A stretch of DNA of 64,000 nt. Origin: Hedera helix (lineage: Eukaryota; Streptophyta; Magnoliopsida; Apiales; Araliaceae). Positions 47,767-59,747 of this stretch are shown here, one piece after another; position 1 is the first letter of the stretch, and each line of letters starts with the position of its first letter. Below the pieces are notes generated by a model. The model saw nothing but the letters and a program-made list of their open reading frames with translations, was not told the origin of the DNA and did no database searches. The stretch covers positions 42,883,555 through 42,947,554 of the forward strand of contig OX359280.1 of NCBI GenBank assembly GCA_947179155.2, read 5' to 3'. The position numbers and the translations under genes are program-made.

Positions 47767-49241
47767 TATTTGTTTGTAATAGAATTAAAAATGGAAAGAA
47801 TATTTTTGAAAATATACTTATATGTATTTCGGAAGGAACAAGAAAAATATTATTTATTAATACGTTACCATGATTAGAATATTTATGTATGTATAACTTT
47901 AGGTATAATTTTGTTTAGAATGAAAGGATTTCAGATTTGCCTAAGAGAGAGAAAAGGTATAAAACTTAATCAATTGATTAACTATTTATTTATCAATTCA
48001 TTTATTTTGTTTAATTAGTTCCGATGGAGGGAATTTAACGAGTCAGTTTTGCAATATAATTTCGGATATTTCATTGCGTATTCCAGGTACGGATTCCGTA
48101 CTCCTTCAGCAATATTCCTTTGATTTTAATTTGTTTGTTTTGTTCTTCATTAGAATTTGGATATTTTTTCGATATATTGTTCATAGTCAAATGCATATGA
48201 TAGTTTTATTTGAATTTAGATATTCACAACTTATCTTGTACTCTTAAGCATGTCTAGTATTTATTTTGATTCTGTAGAAACGTACATGCAAGTATAATTG
48301 GGAGACTTTGTGTCGATTTGTTTCGGTTTAGCATGTGCGTATTAGAACCCCTTTTGTAATATTGTGTCGCATTCGTTGTGACATGATATTTTTGTTAGAA
48401 AGTACCGTAGGGTATACCTGAGCTATAACCACCTGTGGGGGTACCACAGGCATGTCCTCTTGGCACTGAGGCATGACACTTCCGTGACAGTGTGATTAGT
48501 CCACGGCGTCTCCATTTTGTGTGCTCCGATGAGAGTTGGCCAATTGGTGTTTTGTTGTGGGAGGCGTATGGGTCGACCCTAGCTATTTGTTCTGTTCTGT
48601 TCTGCGGTTTGGTGTTGTTTGTGCCGAACACACCTTCCGATTTTGCATGCATTTGGATCTGCAGTCCAATGTGTGCCTGCCTGTGTGGCAGTATTTTGAC
48701 TTGTCTTTGTGACAAGTTATATTTCTGTTTTGTTCTGAGCTCGGTATGAAATAAACACAACCATTCAATTCAGCCTTTTATGTTGTTCAGTGGATCAGTC
48801 CAGTTCAGTGGGTCTGTTCAGTTTAGTAGATTTTATTATTCAGTTCAGTAGATCAATTCGGTTCTGTTGATTTTGTTAATCTCAGTTTGGTTCATTTGAT
48901 TTTGTTATTCAATTTCAGTTCTTATTTTTGCACTCTTTATCCGTACTGGGCGTTTGGCTCATGCTGTGTTTTTCTTCCGGCAGGTTTGCAAGGTGATTTA
49001 AGGGCAATTGATTTTGTTAATCTCAGTTGGGTTCAGTTGATTTTGTTATTCAATTTCAGTTCTTATTTGTGCACTCTTTATCCGTACTGGGCATTTGGCT
49101 CATGCTGTGTTTTTCTTCCGGCAGGTTTGCAAGCGGATTCGAGGGCAAGTGTGAGGAGAGTTTCCTTTTTGTTTTGACATTCTGTTTAGAGTTCGTTCGT
49201 GCGTAGCCTCCCTTTCCACTGGTTGGGAATGGGGTGTTACA
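47300..49241 (+). repeat. 5' LTR (1942 bp)
   Basis: Starts TGTAATACCCGGTTCC, ends GGGGTGTTACA. Contains a TATATATAGG box near 47379 and an (AAT)n tract at 47726-47764. Unlike the 3' LTR it has a 141-bp tandem duplication (48869-49009 and 49010-49150). Confidence 0.95.
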
Positions 49242-49245
49242 GAGT

Positions 49246-49257
49246 TGGTATCAGAGC
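49246..49257 (+). other. primer-binding site, tRNA-iMet type
   Basis: TGGTATCAGAGC lies 4 bases after the 5' LTR. It is complementary to the 3' end of plant initiator tRNA-Met, the usual primer of Ty3/gypsy and Ty1/copia elements. Confidence 0.9.
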
Positions 49258-50032
49258 TAGGGTTCTTTCTTGTAGAAAACCTATTTAGGTTTGACTTGTG
49301 AGTTATGGGTAGACATTTGGGTTAGGTTTTTGTTCTGTTTGAAATTATGTTCAGTTATTCTATTCGTTTATATTTGAATTTGCCTGAAATCAATTTCGCT
49401 TTCGTTCGTTTTGTTTTGTCAAGAGCTCGTAAAACCATTAGAGGTGGTGGAGGCGGTGATAATTGTGACGCCCCCAAATCTAGGCCCACACAGCCCAAAC
49501 TTGAGTCGTCAAAAGACTACAACAAAATTATTACAACAAAGCACAACGTACAACAATACCGTGTATAATAATACACAACTAAGTCTTCACTATTATTGCC
49601 ACACTATTTTACAACACGTGAAGACTATAATAGATATCCCTCGGACTCTCACTCCATTCCCCGGCTAGACCCCGTTACGTTCTCATCTCCTGTTGAAAAA
49701 CAATGGAACGAAAAGAAAGGGTGAGCTCAAATAGCCCAGTAAGAAATATCATGACTAAGATAATGACGAATAAATTATCATTAGCCTTCAACAGTTGAGT
49801 TCTTGATAGAATACAATAGACTACAAGGTTTATATCAAAAACTGTAGTTAAATTCTTAAACAACGTTCAGATCAATAATAGCAGCGGAATGAGCAATCTA
49901 TTAGAAGAATAATGCAGACTATAATGTCCACTCGCTTCTCTTTTTTGTAAAAATATCATCAACTTTTATCATCTGAAATACCATTAGTCATGATAATAAA
50001 AATTCACAGTTCCTGATCATAATCATGCAGAT

Positions 50033-50567
50033 CAACAGTTCATATTTGCACTACGGGCCAAAAACATTTAATATAACACCAACGGTCATGATTATACCAG
50101 ATTCAGCCTTTGGTAATAATCATACCAATCAACAGTTCATCTTTGCACTACGGGCCAAAGACATTTAATATAACACCAACGGTCATGATTATACCAGATT
50201 CAGCCTTTGGTAATAATCATACCAATCAACAGTTCATCTTTGCACTACGGGCCAAAGATATTCAATAAAGCACCAACGGTCATGATTATACCAGATTCAG
50301 CCTTTGGTCATAATCATACCAAACAACAGTTCATCTATGCACTACGGGCCAAAGAGAACTTTCAATATAGCACCAGCGGTCATGATTATACCAGATTCAG
50401 CCTTTGGTCATAATCATACCAAACAACAGTTCATCTATGCACTACGGGCCAAAGAGAACTTTCAATATAACACCAACGGTCATGATTATACCAGATTCAG
50501 CCTTTGGTCATAATCATACCAAACAACAGTTCATCTATGCACTACGGGCCAAAGAGAACTTTCACCA
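50033..50567 (+). repeat. 97-100-bp tandem array, five full copies and one partial
   Basis: Copies start at 50033, 50130, 50227, 50324, 50424 and 50524. Each has CAACAGTTCAT, GCACTACGGGCCAAA, ACGGTCATGATTATACCAG and ATTCAGCCTTTGGT. The first three periods are 97 bp and the later ones 100 bp because AGAGAACTTT replaces a shorter stretch. Within the nested LTR. Confidence 0.95.
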
Positions 50568-51249
50568 CGTGTCATAAAAGACACCGAACAGATGTATCGC
50601 CTTTAACCTAATATATCGCCTTTAACCTATCATCTGTTCAACAAATATATCACATCTGTGCCCCCGGCCACAGATATTCACAATAGCTTGATTCTTGATG
50701 ATTAGTACAAATAATAGTGATACAATTGATGAACAGAAGAAACAGGATAAACAATAAGTATCGGAAGTTTACTTTGTGCAGATTCAAATAATGTCCAAAT
50801 TGTCAACATGATGTGGAGTGAAATTTAAAAATGTTATTCAAGATTCTCAGTTCAGAATAACGGTTACAGTTCAATAGAAAGATTCAGAAAATAGGAAGGT
50901 TCAGTTGAAATAATGAAGTTCAACTATTATGGAACATATAATATTTTCAGGAATTATAGAAGCAATAGTTCCATAATAAGTTTCGATTCAGGAGTATGAA
51001 AGAAAATAATATCCCTTACCGTAGCAAGTTCAAGAGTGTAAAAAAAAATGACATTTCTTACCTTAACACGTGACTGGATATTGATTTAAATGAGGTTGAT
51101 CAACCTATATATTTTTAATATAATCAGTAAATATCACATATAAAAATTCATGGTGCGTACTAACTCGTATATTATAAATTTGTTAAAAGTGATTTGATCA
51201 AATAGTATAATATAATAACAAAATAATAAAAACTTAAAATTAAATTACT

Positions 51250-51862
51250 ATTCTCGAAGTTACTATTCAGGGGTTACTGTTCACTCGCGGGTTACTATTC
51301 ATCCCGGAGTTACTATTCATCCCGAGGTTACTATTCATTCCGAGGTTACTATTCATTCACGGCGTTACTATTCACAGTATATAAAAATATATAATTTTTC
51401 AAAATAAAGTCTTCCAAAAAAAGTCTTTTAAAGGAAGATTTGTGAATATCGTGAAAATAGGAATTTATGAAATAACTACTCTTTAATAAAAGACTTACTT
51501 GAAAAATTCCTGCACTCCTTTTGGCTTTCAAACTCTCAAAATAGCCTTACTATTATCAGAGAAAACTCATAAAATTCTTATAGAAAAATTTTATGTTTTA
51601 GGTGTGATTTTTCTATTCAGCTGAACAATCTATTTATAGGAGAAAAGAAGTTACTATGCGTGGTAGGTGGCTGTACGCCAATACTGAATTCAGCAGCAAC
51701 ACGAGGGCTGCGCGAAAATTTTTCTTCAGCACGTTTCTGAGAAAATTTTCTTCCAGTGGGCCCCACCCTACCCCACATGTTTTCTTACTATTCACGTTAC
51801 TATTCACGTCACTATTCACGTCACTATTCACGTTACTATTCACGTCACTATTCACGTTACTA
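51250..51862 (+). repeat. two clusters of TTACTATTCA(C/T) short repeats
   Basis: Cluster one (about 51257-51373) repeats GGTTACTATTCA with TCCCG or CTCGCG spacers. Cluster two (about 51786-51862) repeats CACGTTACTATT and CACGTCACTATT about seven times with a 12-13-bp period. Confidence 0.85.
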
Positions 51863-52679
51863 TTTCAAATAGTAAAATTAATTATTTTATTTATTTATTT
51901 ATTTATTTATTCTTCCTGTGAGTCCAACATATAAAATAATGTTACCACAATAATGTAAGAAACACGTTACATATTTTTATTAATTTAATAATATAAATTA
52001 TAGTGTATTTGCTACTGTGACAATTATTAGATTCAATAATTTTAAACTACAGTGCACCAACAATTATTGACTCGATGATATGAAATACAGTGTAATGACA
52101 ATTATTGAATCAATAATGCAAAATACTGTGTAACAACAATTATTGAATTGATAACATAAAATATTATGCAGTGACAATTATTGATGAAATGATGCGTAAC
52201 AGTTACGGTGTCAATAATATGAGACACTGTGCAATACCGTGTGCAACTGTAGAATACCGTGAAATACCATAAATTACCGTATGCTACTATTCTTTTATCA
52301 CCGGTATTTTAACAGTTAACACCGTTGACTATTTTTATTTAAAAAAGTTACTTCTGTCGTTTTCTATATCCGACAAATATTCCGTTGTGGGGTCCACAAA
52401 TAATTTGTTATTTCGGCGCCGTCGTACGGCACGAATATTCCCCGACAAAACAAATATTGTCCGACAAAATAAAATTTACACATAACATCCTTAACTTTCA
52501 ATTTCGTTAATTTAACCACTTACTGTTTCAGGAAAAAAAAATATATATATGAAGAAAAATTAAATTTTATATTTCATAAAATTCGGGGTCTTACAATAAT
52601 GATGACAATGTTGGTCGGCACCACGAAGGACGTGTGTTCGCCTTGTCATATAATTAGGTGATAGATGCGCAATATTCTA

Positions 52680-52945
52680 TTTCGGCACTCTTTTAGCAGT
52701 CGTGAAATTTTTATTGATTTCGACTCTACTCATTCGATTGTTTCGTATTCTTTTGTTCGGCATCTTGGCGTGCCATCTCAGTCCTTAGATTCTGCTATGT
52801 CTATTGATGCTCCGATGAGAAATTTTTTTGTTCTCTGATTTGTACCGTGGTTGTTTCTATTAGTTTTGGAAATAAAGATTTGTGGGACTAATTTTCGGTC
52901 GATGCGTATGTATGACTTTGATATGATTCTTGGGATGGACTGTCA
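52680..52945 (+). pseudogene. relic of retrotransposon aspartic protease
   Basis: Degenerate retroviral-type protease region of the host element. FIDFDSTHSIVSYSF corresponds to the usual DSGATHSFIS active-site region with the catalytic context lost, and FDMILGMD is the conserved end. Stop codons and frameshifts lie between them. Nothing of reverse transcriptase or integrase was recognised downstream. Confidence 0.7.
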
Positions 52946-54131
52946 GAGCTTAGGTTATGATTATGTAGATTGCATTTAGGCTTAATCTGTGAATTATGAG
53001 TAAATCACTAGGCAGACATATAAGTTTGTTTCGATTTGGTTCTCTGTTTGGTTGGTCTTGATTTTAACCAAATGTTAATCTGTTTTGATTTGTAGTTGAT
53101 ATGAGGAAAGTGAGATAATTTTCCAGGTTATTATTGTTATACAATGGAGTAAGGATATTAGTTAAGAATTGTGATTGGAGTATTAAGAAAAATAAAGTTA
53201 TATTTTGTACAGTTAAGAAATGATCATATATGTAATATGATTATGATATGAGTATTTGTATCAGCAAATATTTGATTTTGGAGAATTAATCGTTATAGTG
53301 CTTTTAGTAACAATCTGTTATGATCTTAGACTTGAGGATTTGATATAGGTCGTGTTGGATTTGTGTTAAGCTCGTGGATGGATGTAAGGTATGTGTATTG
53401 ATGGGACAATATGATAAGTGAAAACTATTTGGTATTTATAGATGATCTCTTGTAAACTTGAGTTGTAAATATTCGAGGTAATTAGATTAATCATTGAGGT
53501 TAATGATTAATTTTGCAACTATTTTGGAGTTTTGTTGTATGAAGATTTTATAATAGTATGAGAAAATTTTGGAATTTGTTGGACTAAGGTTTGCACTAAG
53601 AGATGATTGATTTATTTAAATGGTTATATATTAAGTGATGAGATTTAATAGATTTTGAGAGACATTGAATAGTTTAGAGTAGACAGTTTGCTTATGCAGA
53701 TAATGGAATGTGACTTGGAGTTTAATATGGTGATTTCGATACTTTAGTGGTATATTATTTGGAGTAATAATATTTGAGAACTAATTCAAATTGAGATTGT
53801 GATATTTTGAAGTGCTTAAGGTGCAAGGGAAACTACTCAATCTGTGTTTTATTGTCCCATTTGAGATTTTAGAAAGGATTGACAAAGTTGCATTTCAGTT
53901 AGCTTTGCCTTCATAGTCAGCTCATGTGCATAGTGTATTTCTAGTCTTAGTGCTGAAGAGTTATCATTATCATATGTTGCACATGGTGCACTATCCGTTT
54001 TGATAAGATTTCGGAGGAAAACTATTTCGTTTGTTTTGTGAAAAATTCTATTTGAGTGAAGTTTTTGCATCTTTTGATAATTAAGTTCGTCCAATTTTAT
54101 TTTTTTTGATTCCGGGGACGGAATTATTTTT

Positions 54132-54141
54132 AAGGGGGAGG
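54132..54141 (+). other. polypurine tract
   Basis: AAGGGGGAGG, three bases before the 3' LTR; it is the plus-strand primer site of the element. Confidence 0.85.
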
Positions 54142-54144
54142 TAA

Positions 54145-54572
54145 TGTAATACCCGGTTCCTTTTTCATTTTTGTCCCACATCGCTAACTTTGAAAGCCAT
54201 CCTCCCTTTCCTTAGTTATATATAGGAGCCTACCCCCTTCCCATTTTAATACCTAAACATTAAGGTTTTACCCAATTTGAGGAAACCTTTTTGTGTGAGG
54301 GCCTTTTTAGTAAGGACCTCCCTAGTTAAAATTTTTGGTGTCGAGGACGTGGGCGGACTGCGAACCTCATAATTTCGGGTATGTCTCCTTTTCTTTCTTT
54401 GTGTAATTATTTAATTTTTTTGTATTCATTTTAATTTTGTAGTTTTAATTTTGTAGCTTTAATTTTTGTATGCTATTTAGTTTGTTAGTTTATATATTTT
54501 AGTATATATTTGTTAGTAATTAGCATTTTGAAATATTAAATTAGTATTTTTGTAACTTTAAAGTTTTGTCAG

Positions 54573-54617
<45 letters not shown>

Positions 54618-55974
54618 TATTTGTTTGTAATAGAATTAAAAATGGAAAGAATATTTTTGAAAATATACTTATATGTATTTCGGAAGGAACAAGAAAAATA
54701 TTATTTATTAATACGTTACCATGATTAGAATATTTATGTATGTATAACTTTAGGTATAATTTTGTTTAGAATGAAAGGATTTCAGATTTGCCTAAGAGAG
54801 AGAAAAGGTATAAAACTTAATCAATTGATTAACTATTTATTTATCAATTCATTTATTTTGTTTAATTAGTTCCGATGGAGGGAATTTAACGAGTCAGTTT
54901 TGCAATATAATTTCGGATATTTCATTGCGTATTCCAGGTACGGATTCCGTACTCCTTCAGCAATATTCCTTTGATTTTAATTTGTTTGTTTTGTTCTTCA
55001 TTAGAATTTGGATATTTTTTCGATATATTGTTCATAGTCAAATGCATATGATAGTTTTATTTGAATTTAGATATTCACAACTTATCTTGTACTCTTAAGC
55101 ATGTCTAGTATTTATTTTGATTCTGTAGAAACGTACATGCAAGTATAATTGGGAGACTTTGTGTCGATTTGTTTCGGTTTAGCATGTGCGTATTAGAACC
55201 CCTTTTGTAATATTGTGTCGCATTCGTTGTGACATGATATTTTTGTTAGAAAGTACCGTAGGGTATACCTGAGCTATAACCACCTGTGGGGGTACCACAG
55301 GCATGTCCTCTTGGCACTGAGGCATGACACTTCCGTGACAGTGTGATTAGTCCACGGCGTCTCCATTTTGTGTGCTCCGATGAGAGTTGGCCAATTGGTG
55401 TTTTGTTGTGGGAGGCGTATGGGTCGATCCTAGCTATTTGTTCTGTTCTGTTCTGCGGTTTGGTGTTGTTTGTGCCGAACACACCTTCCGATTTTGCATG
55501 CATTTGGATCTGCAGTCCAATGTGTGCCTGCCTGTGTGGCAGTATTTTGACTTGTCTTTGTGACAAGTTATATTTCTGTTTTGTTCTGAGCTCGGTATGA
55601 AATAAACACAACCATTCAATTCAGCCTTTTATGTTGTTCAGTAAGTCAGTCCAGTTCAGTGGGTCTGTTTCAGTTTAGTAAATCAGTTTTAGTTCAGTAA
55701 ATTAGTTTAGTTCAGTAAGATTATGTTATTCAGTTCATTTGATTTTGTTAATCTCAGTTGGGTTCAGTTGATTTTTTTTATTCAATTTCAGTTCTTATTT
55801 GTGCACTCTTTATCCGTACTAGGCATTTGGCTCATGCTGTGTTTTTCTTCCGGCAGGTTTGCAAGCGGATTCGAGGGCAAGTGTGAAGAGAGTTTTCTTA
55901 TTTGTTTTGACACTCTGTTTAGAGTTCGTTCGTGCGTAGCCTCCCTTTCCACTAATCGGGAAGGGGGTGTTACA
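54145..55974 (+). repeat. 3' LTR (1830 bp)
   Basis: Same ends as the 5' LTR and nearly identical along its length. It has a slightly longer (AAT)n tract (54573-54614) and single-base changes such as GCCTACC for GTCTACC. It has one copy, not two, of the segment duplicated in the 5' LTR. Confidence 0.95.
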
Positions 55975-55979
55975 GAAGT

Positions 55980-57306
55980 CGTTGCTCGTGACCAAGCATT
56001 CAACAAGTGAGCGCTTGACCTTAGTAAAGAACGATATTCAAACTTAACATCCAGAGTTTGGAACCATAACCCGGAGTTTAAGATGAGTAACTACAACAAG
56101 TCGATACAAATTATATGTGGGACTTTTGTTAATAATTTGCCATTACATTTTTACTTAAAATTTCTAATATCACATTATGTGACAAAATAAAATTCTACAT
56201 GTACAAGTCATCTTTTTAGAATTATGTATTTTTATTTTAAAATGCAGTTGAACTTTCAACCGAAAAATCTCAACAAGTTATTATTCCATCCGTCCAGTAA
56301 AATGGGTTCCATTTATAAAAATTTACTCCCCACCCTTTTATTAATTCTTATTTTTTAAACATTTTTTCATGTGTGTATCTAAAATATTAGTTATAATAAA
56401 TTATGGCTTTCAAAAAAAAAAAAAAAACTTGTTGCTTTAAAAATCAATAAACTAGTGACATCTGAAACATTGCATTATCCCACGAATAAAGGAAAGAGAA
56501 GGTTTTGAAGTGTTTATCACTTGATGACGTTGTTGTTGAATTTAGTGGCCATGCCCCATCCCCCATCCCCATCCCCATCCCCCATCCCCATCCCAATGAC
56601 CAGGCCTGCCAAGACCCTCAAGGCTTACACATAAAAATTCAAAACCTTGTAAGAATTTTAGTTAATGGTTGTTTACACTGTATTTGAAAATCCTTTTTTA
56701 TTTAAAAATAACTTATTCAACTCATAAACACAGTTTTGGGCCTAAGACGTAATGCGTTAAAAATAATGCGGTACTTTTGGAGGTGCAAATGCTGTAAACA
56801 CACCATCCAATCGGTAGATCTAAGTAAACTAGAAATGCACTCGGCCTTCATTTTAGTTGAGCCGGCTGCTTACCTGCTCTACAATAGAACAAATTTTGTT
56901 CAATTTTAACCTAATAGTGGAATGTAAACAGTAAAAAAAATGTAGTGCATATATATATCATCTGTATAGCTATTCTTCACCGACAAAGACTTCCATTCCT
57001 AATTGGAAAAATATACTACAACTTGCAAGTAGTCTCGTCTAATAATGCATATATTAACAAAATAGAAAAGTTGCAAAATTTGACTTGTATGAAAAAACAA
57101 ATCTGAAATCACCAAGTCATAAAGCAAATAAATCACTAAATTCCAGGCACAAGTGGTTTCCATTCAAACCAGGAAGAAATCAACTCTCTGTTCATCTAGA
57201 ACTATAGATACATAGTTGTGCAATAATACACAAAAATGTGTATATATATGTTAACTTACATGAATAATACGATCAACCCTTATCTTGAGTCTTGACTTAC
57301 TCAAAC
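55980..57306. other. spacer with CYP704A promoter
   Basis: A Stowaway-like start (CCATCCGTCCAGTAAAATGG near 56288) has no clear end. A (CCCAT)n-type C-rich run lies at 56568-56597. A TATATATATG box at 57241-57250 sits about 60 bases before the P450 start codon and may be its TATA box. No gene seen. Confidence 0.5.
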
Positions 57307-59504
57307 ATGGAGTTTCACTATGCCATCTTCACCATTTTAGCAACTCTACTACTTCTACTTCTCATAACCTTCACAGCTCTAATAGCAATAATCTTTACCG
57401 GAAAATCAATCAAAAGTGAAAAATACCATCCAGTAGCTGGAACTGTGTTCCATCAGGCGATTCATTTCAACAGGCTCTATGATTACCTAGGCGAACTTGC
57501 TAAACGAAACCATACTTTCCGGCTTCTTGCACCACACCATAGTGAAATATATACAACTGATATACGGAACATTGAACACATACTCAAAACCAACTTTGAT
57601 ATGTACACGAAAGGTAAGTATAATCGAGATACAGAAAAAGACCTGTTTGGCCAAGGGATCTTTGCTGTCAATGGAGTTAAGTGGCGGCAACAAAGGAAGC
57701 TGGCAAGTATTGAGTTCTCTGCAAGGGTGTTGAGGGACTTCAGCTGTGCAATTTTCAGAAAAAAGGCAGCCACATTGGTTAAAACTGTTTCTGAATTTTC
57801 TATAGTCAACAGAATCTTTGATGTACAAGTAAGTAATCTGAAACTATATATGTTGAGGAAATACCAATAAAATGCTAACTTAGCTCGACTTTTTTTGGTT
57901 AAATTGACTAATTTAGAATTAGAAATTAAGCATACTTATTTTTATTTTCAAACTTGAAAATTAGAGGTAGTAGCAAGTTCAATATAGTTTCTTATGTTTA
58001 TAGTTCCTCCGCCTATATTTATAGGAAAATAGTATATATTTTGATTCTAAAAATGTCAATTTGGCTAAAAAAAGTCCAACTAAACCAGCTTTTGAGAGAC
58101 GGAGGAAGTATGAAAACTAGTTAAATACTGTTGGTGTTAAAGATATGCCCCAAAATTTGCAGGATTTGTTGATGAAATTTACTTTAGATTCGATATTCAA
58201 AGTTGGGTTCGGAGTGGATTTGAAATGCCTGGAGGGATCAAGTGAAGCTGCTAGTGCGTTTATCAAGGCATTTGATGATTCAAATGCATTAATATTTTGG
58301 CGCTATGTAGATCCATTTTGGAGACTGAAGAAGTTTCTGAACATTGGATCCGAAGCTTCCTTAAGGAAAAACATCAAAGTCATCCACGAATTTGTGCATG
58401 AGTTAATCAGTAAGAAGAGGGAACAGCTTGAAATGCAAGAAAATTATGTGAGTGATGTTGGTTTTATTTTGTAGTTGGTACAGTAACTATTGCTAACGTT
58501 AAATGATTAAATCAGCTCCTGTTTTGTGTATTGCTTCCGATACGCTCATTCATTTTTCATGATTTCTAGAATGACAAAGGGGACATACTTACGAGGTTTC
58601 TGGTGGAGAGCGAGAAGGATCCAGAGAAGATGAATGATCAATATCTGAGGGATATAATTCTGAATTTCTTGATTGCGGGTAAAGATACAACAGCAAATAC
58701 ACTTTCATGGTTTTTCTATATGCTTAGTAAGAATCCACTGATACAAGAGAGAATCGCACAAGAAATTAGAGAAGTTATCAGCAGTCAGGGGAATGAATCT
58801 AGCATTGATGATTTCGTGGCAAATATAACTGATGAAATACTTGAGAAAATGCATTACCTTCATGCAGCATTGACGGAGACCTTGAGGCTATACCCTGCAG
58901 TCCCACTGGTACATTATCCCTGTAACCTACAAAGAAAATTTTATTTGGGAAGAAGTTTCCTTGATGTTTAGTTTCGTATGACTCTACTAATGATAATTTG
59001 TGACTCTTATTTTCCTTAAGGATGGGAGATGTGCAGAAACAGATGACATTCTTCCCGATGGTTTTAGATTGAAAAAGGGTGATTCTGTACACTACCTCTC
59101 ATATGCAATGGGCAAGATGAGTTACATTTGGGGGGACGATGCCGAGGAATTCCGGCCTGAAAGATGGCTTCAAAATGGAATTTTCCAACCTGAATCACAG
59201 TTCAAATTTGTAGCATTTCATGTATGAAACATATTCCAGCAAAATAAATCTCATAGCTATTGCCTATTTCACGACTAAAAACACTTTCTAAAATTTTGGA
59301 TAATTTGATATTTTGTAGGCTGGTCCACGAATTTGCCTAGGGAAAGATTTTGCTTATCGCCAGATGAAGATAGTATCGATTGCACTTCTCCGCTTTATTC
59401 GGTTCAAACTAGCAGATAATACAAAAAATGTGACTTATAGGACCATGCTTACTCTTCATATTAAAGGAGGCCTTCATCTTCGTGCATTTCCAAGGCCAGC
59501 TTAG
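57307..59504 (+). CDS. CYP704A: cytochrome P450, CYP704A-type
   Basis: ER-anchored monooxygenase of the CYP86 clan; CYP704 relatives hydroxylate fatty acids, but the substrate of the A group is not settled. Exons: 57307-57828, 58163-58447, 58570-58908, 59021-59221 and 59319-59504, every junction phase 0, for 510 aa. The N-terminal anchor is a Leu-rich helix at residues ~5-33. The I helix has AGKDTTANT, then ETLR (ExxR), FRPERW, and the heme loop FVAFHAGPRICLGKDF with the Cys ligand. The start is the first in-frame ATG and leads straight into the anchor. A 106-bp MITE sits in intron 1. No break found, so it looks functional. Its broken twin lies on the other side of the retrotransposon. Confidence 0.95.
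58003..58108. mobile_element. degenerate Stowaway-type MITE in CYP704A intron 1
   Basis: Starts GTTCCTCCGCCTATATTTAT and ends GAGACGGAGGAA, flanked by TA on both sides (58001-58002, 58109-58110). Length 106 bp. The terminal repeats match the Stowaway consensus imperfectly. Confidence 0.7.
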
Positions 59505-59741
59505 ATAGTATTATCAAATGCAAAAAAAAGTTCCTCCGAGGGACCATCATTTTACTCGTTTAGAAAGAAAGGATCCAGTTCAAGGATTCATTGCAATTCT
59601 TTGTTAGTTTACTAGTATCTGAGTTGTATCATTTAGAGAGGTGTTAGGTTTGTCTTTGAAAGTTTGATTCATTTGTTCTCCTTTTAGAACTGTGAATCTT
59701 TCTTTTCTAGTGTTTGTTATGTCTCCATTTGCCTTTTACTC

Positions 59742-59747
59742 AATAAA
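59742..59747 (+). terminator. candidate poly(A) signal of CYP704A
   Basis: AATAAA about 240 bases after the P450 stop, in a T-rich 3' region. Confidence 0.45.

Larger units (their letters stand above)
49464..52595 (+). mobile_element. nested solo LTR (3132 bp)
   Basis: Begins TGTGACGCCCCCAAATC and ends TTCGGGGTCTTACA, with ATAAT directly repeated on each side (49459-49463, 52596-52600). No second LTR, primer site or coding region lies inside, so it looks like a solo LTR left by recombination between two long LTRs. It carries a ~97-bp tandem array (50033-50567) and many TTACTATTCA repeats. It interrupts the leader or gag region of the host element and so is younger. Confidence 0.85.
47300..55974 (+). 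mobile_element. LTR retrotransposon, Ty3/gypsy-like deletion derivative
   Basis: Complete insertion: 5' LTR 47300-49241, 3' LTR 54145-55974, both TG..CA (TGTAATACCCGG...GGTGTTACA). They are flanked by identical GAAGT target duplications at 47295-47299 and 55975-55979. A primer-binding site for initiator tRNA-Met and a polypurine tract are present. Outside the nested insertion the internal part is only about 1.8 kb. It keeps a degenerate protease stretch but no recognisable reverse transcriptase, RNase H or integrase, so the copy is non-autonomous. The two LTRs are nearly identical, so insertion is recent. The leader and the CCGGGGACGGAATT phrase before the polypurine tract recall Tekay/Del chromoviruses; that lineage call is inference. 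Confidence 0.95.

Noticed and set aside
48395..48760. 121-aa minus-strand ORF (repeated at 55246-55611) that looks like a conserved protein
   Set aside because: It is identical in both places only because each lies in an LTR of the same retrotransposon; no domain is recognisable.
50033..50567. Direct repeats that might suggest a CRISPR-like array
   Set aside because: The copies are head-to-tail 97-100-bp units without unique spacers, inside an LTR of a plant genome.
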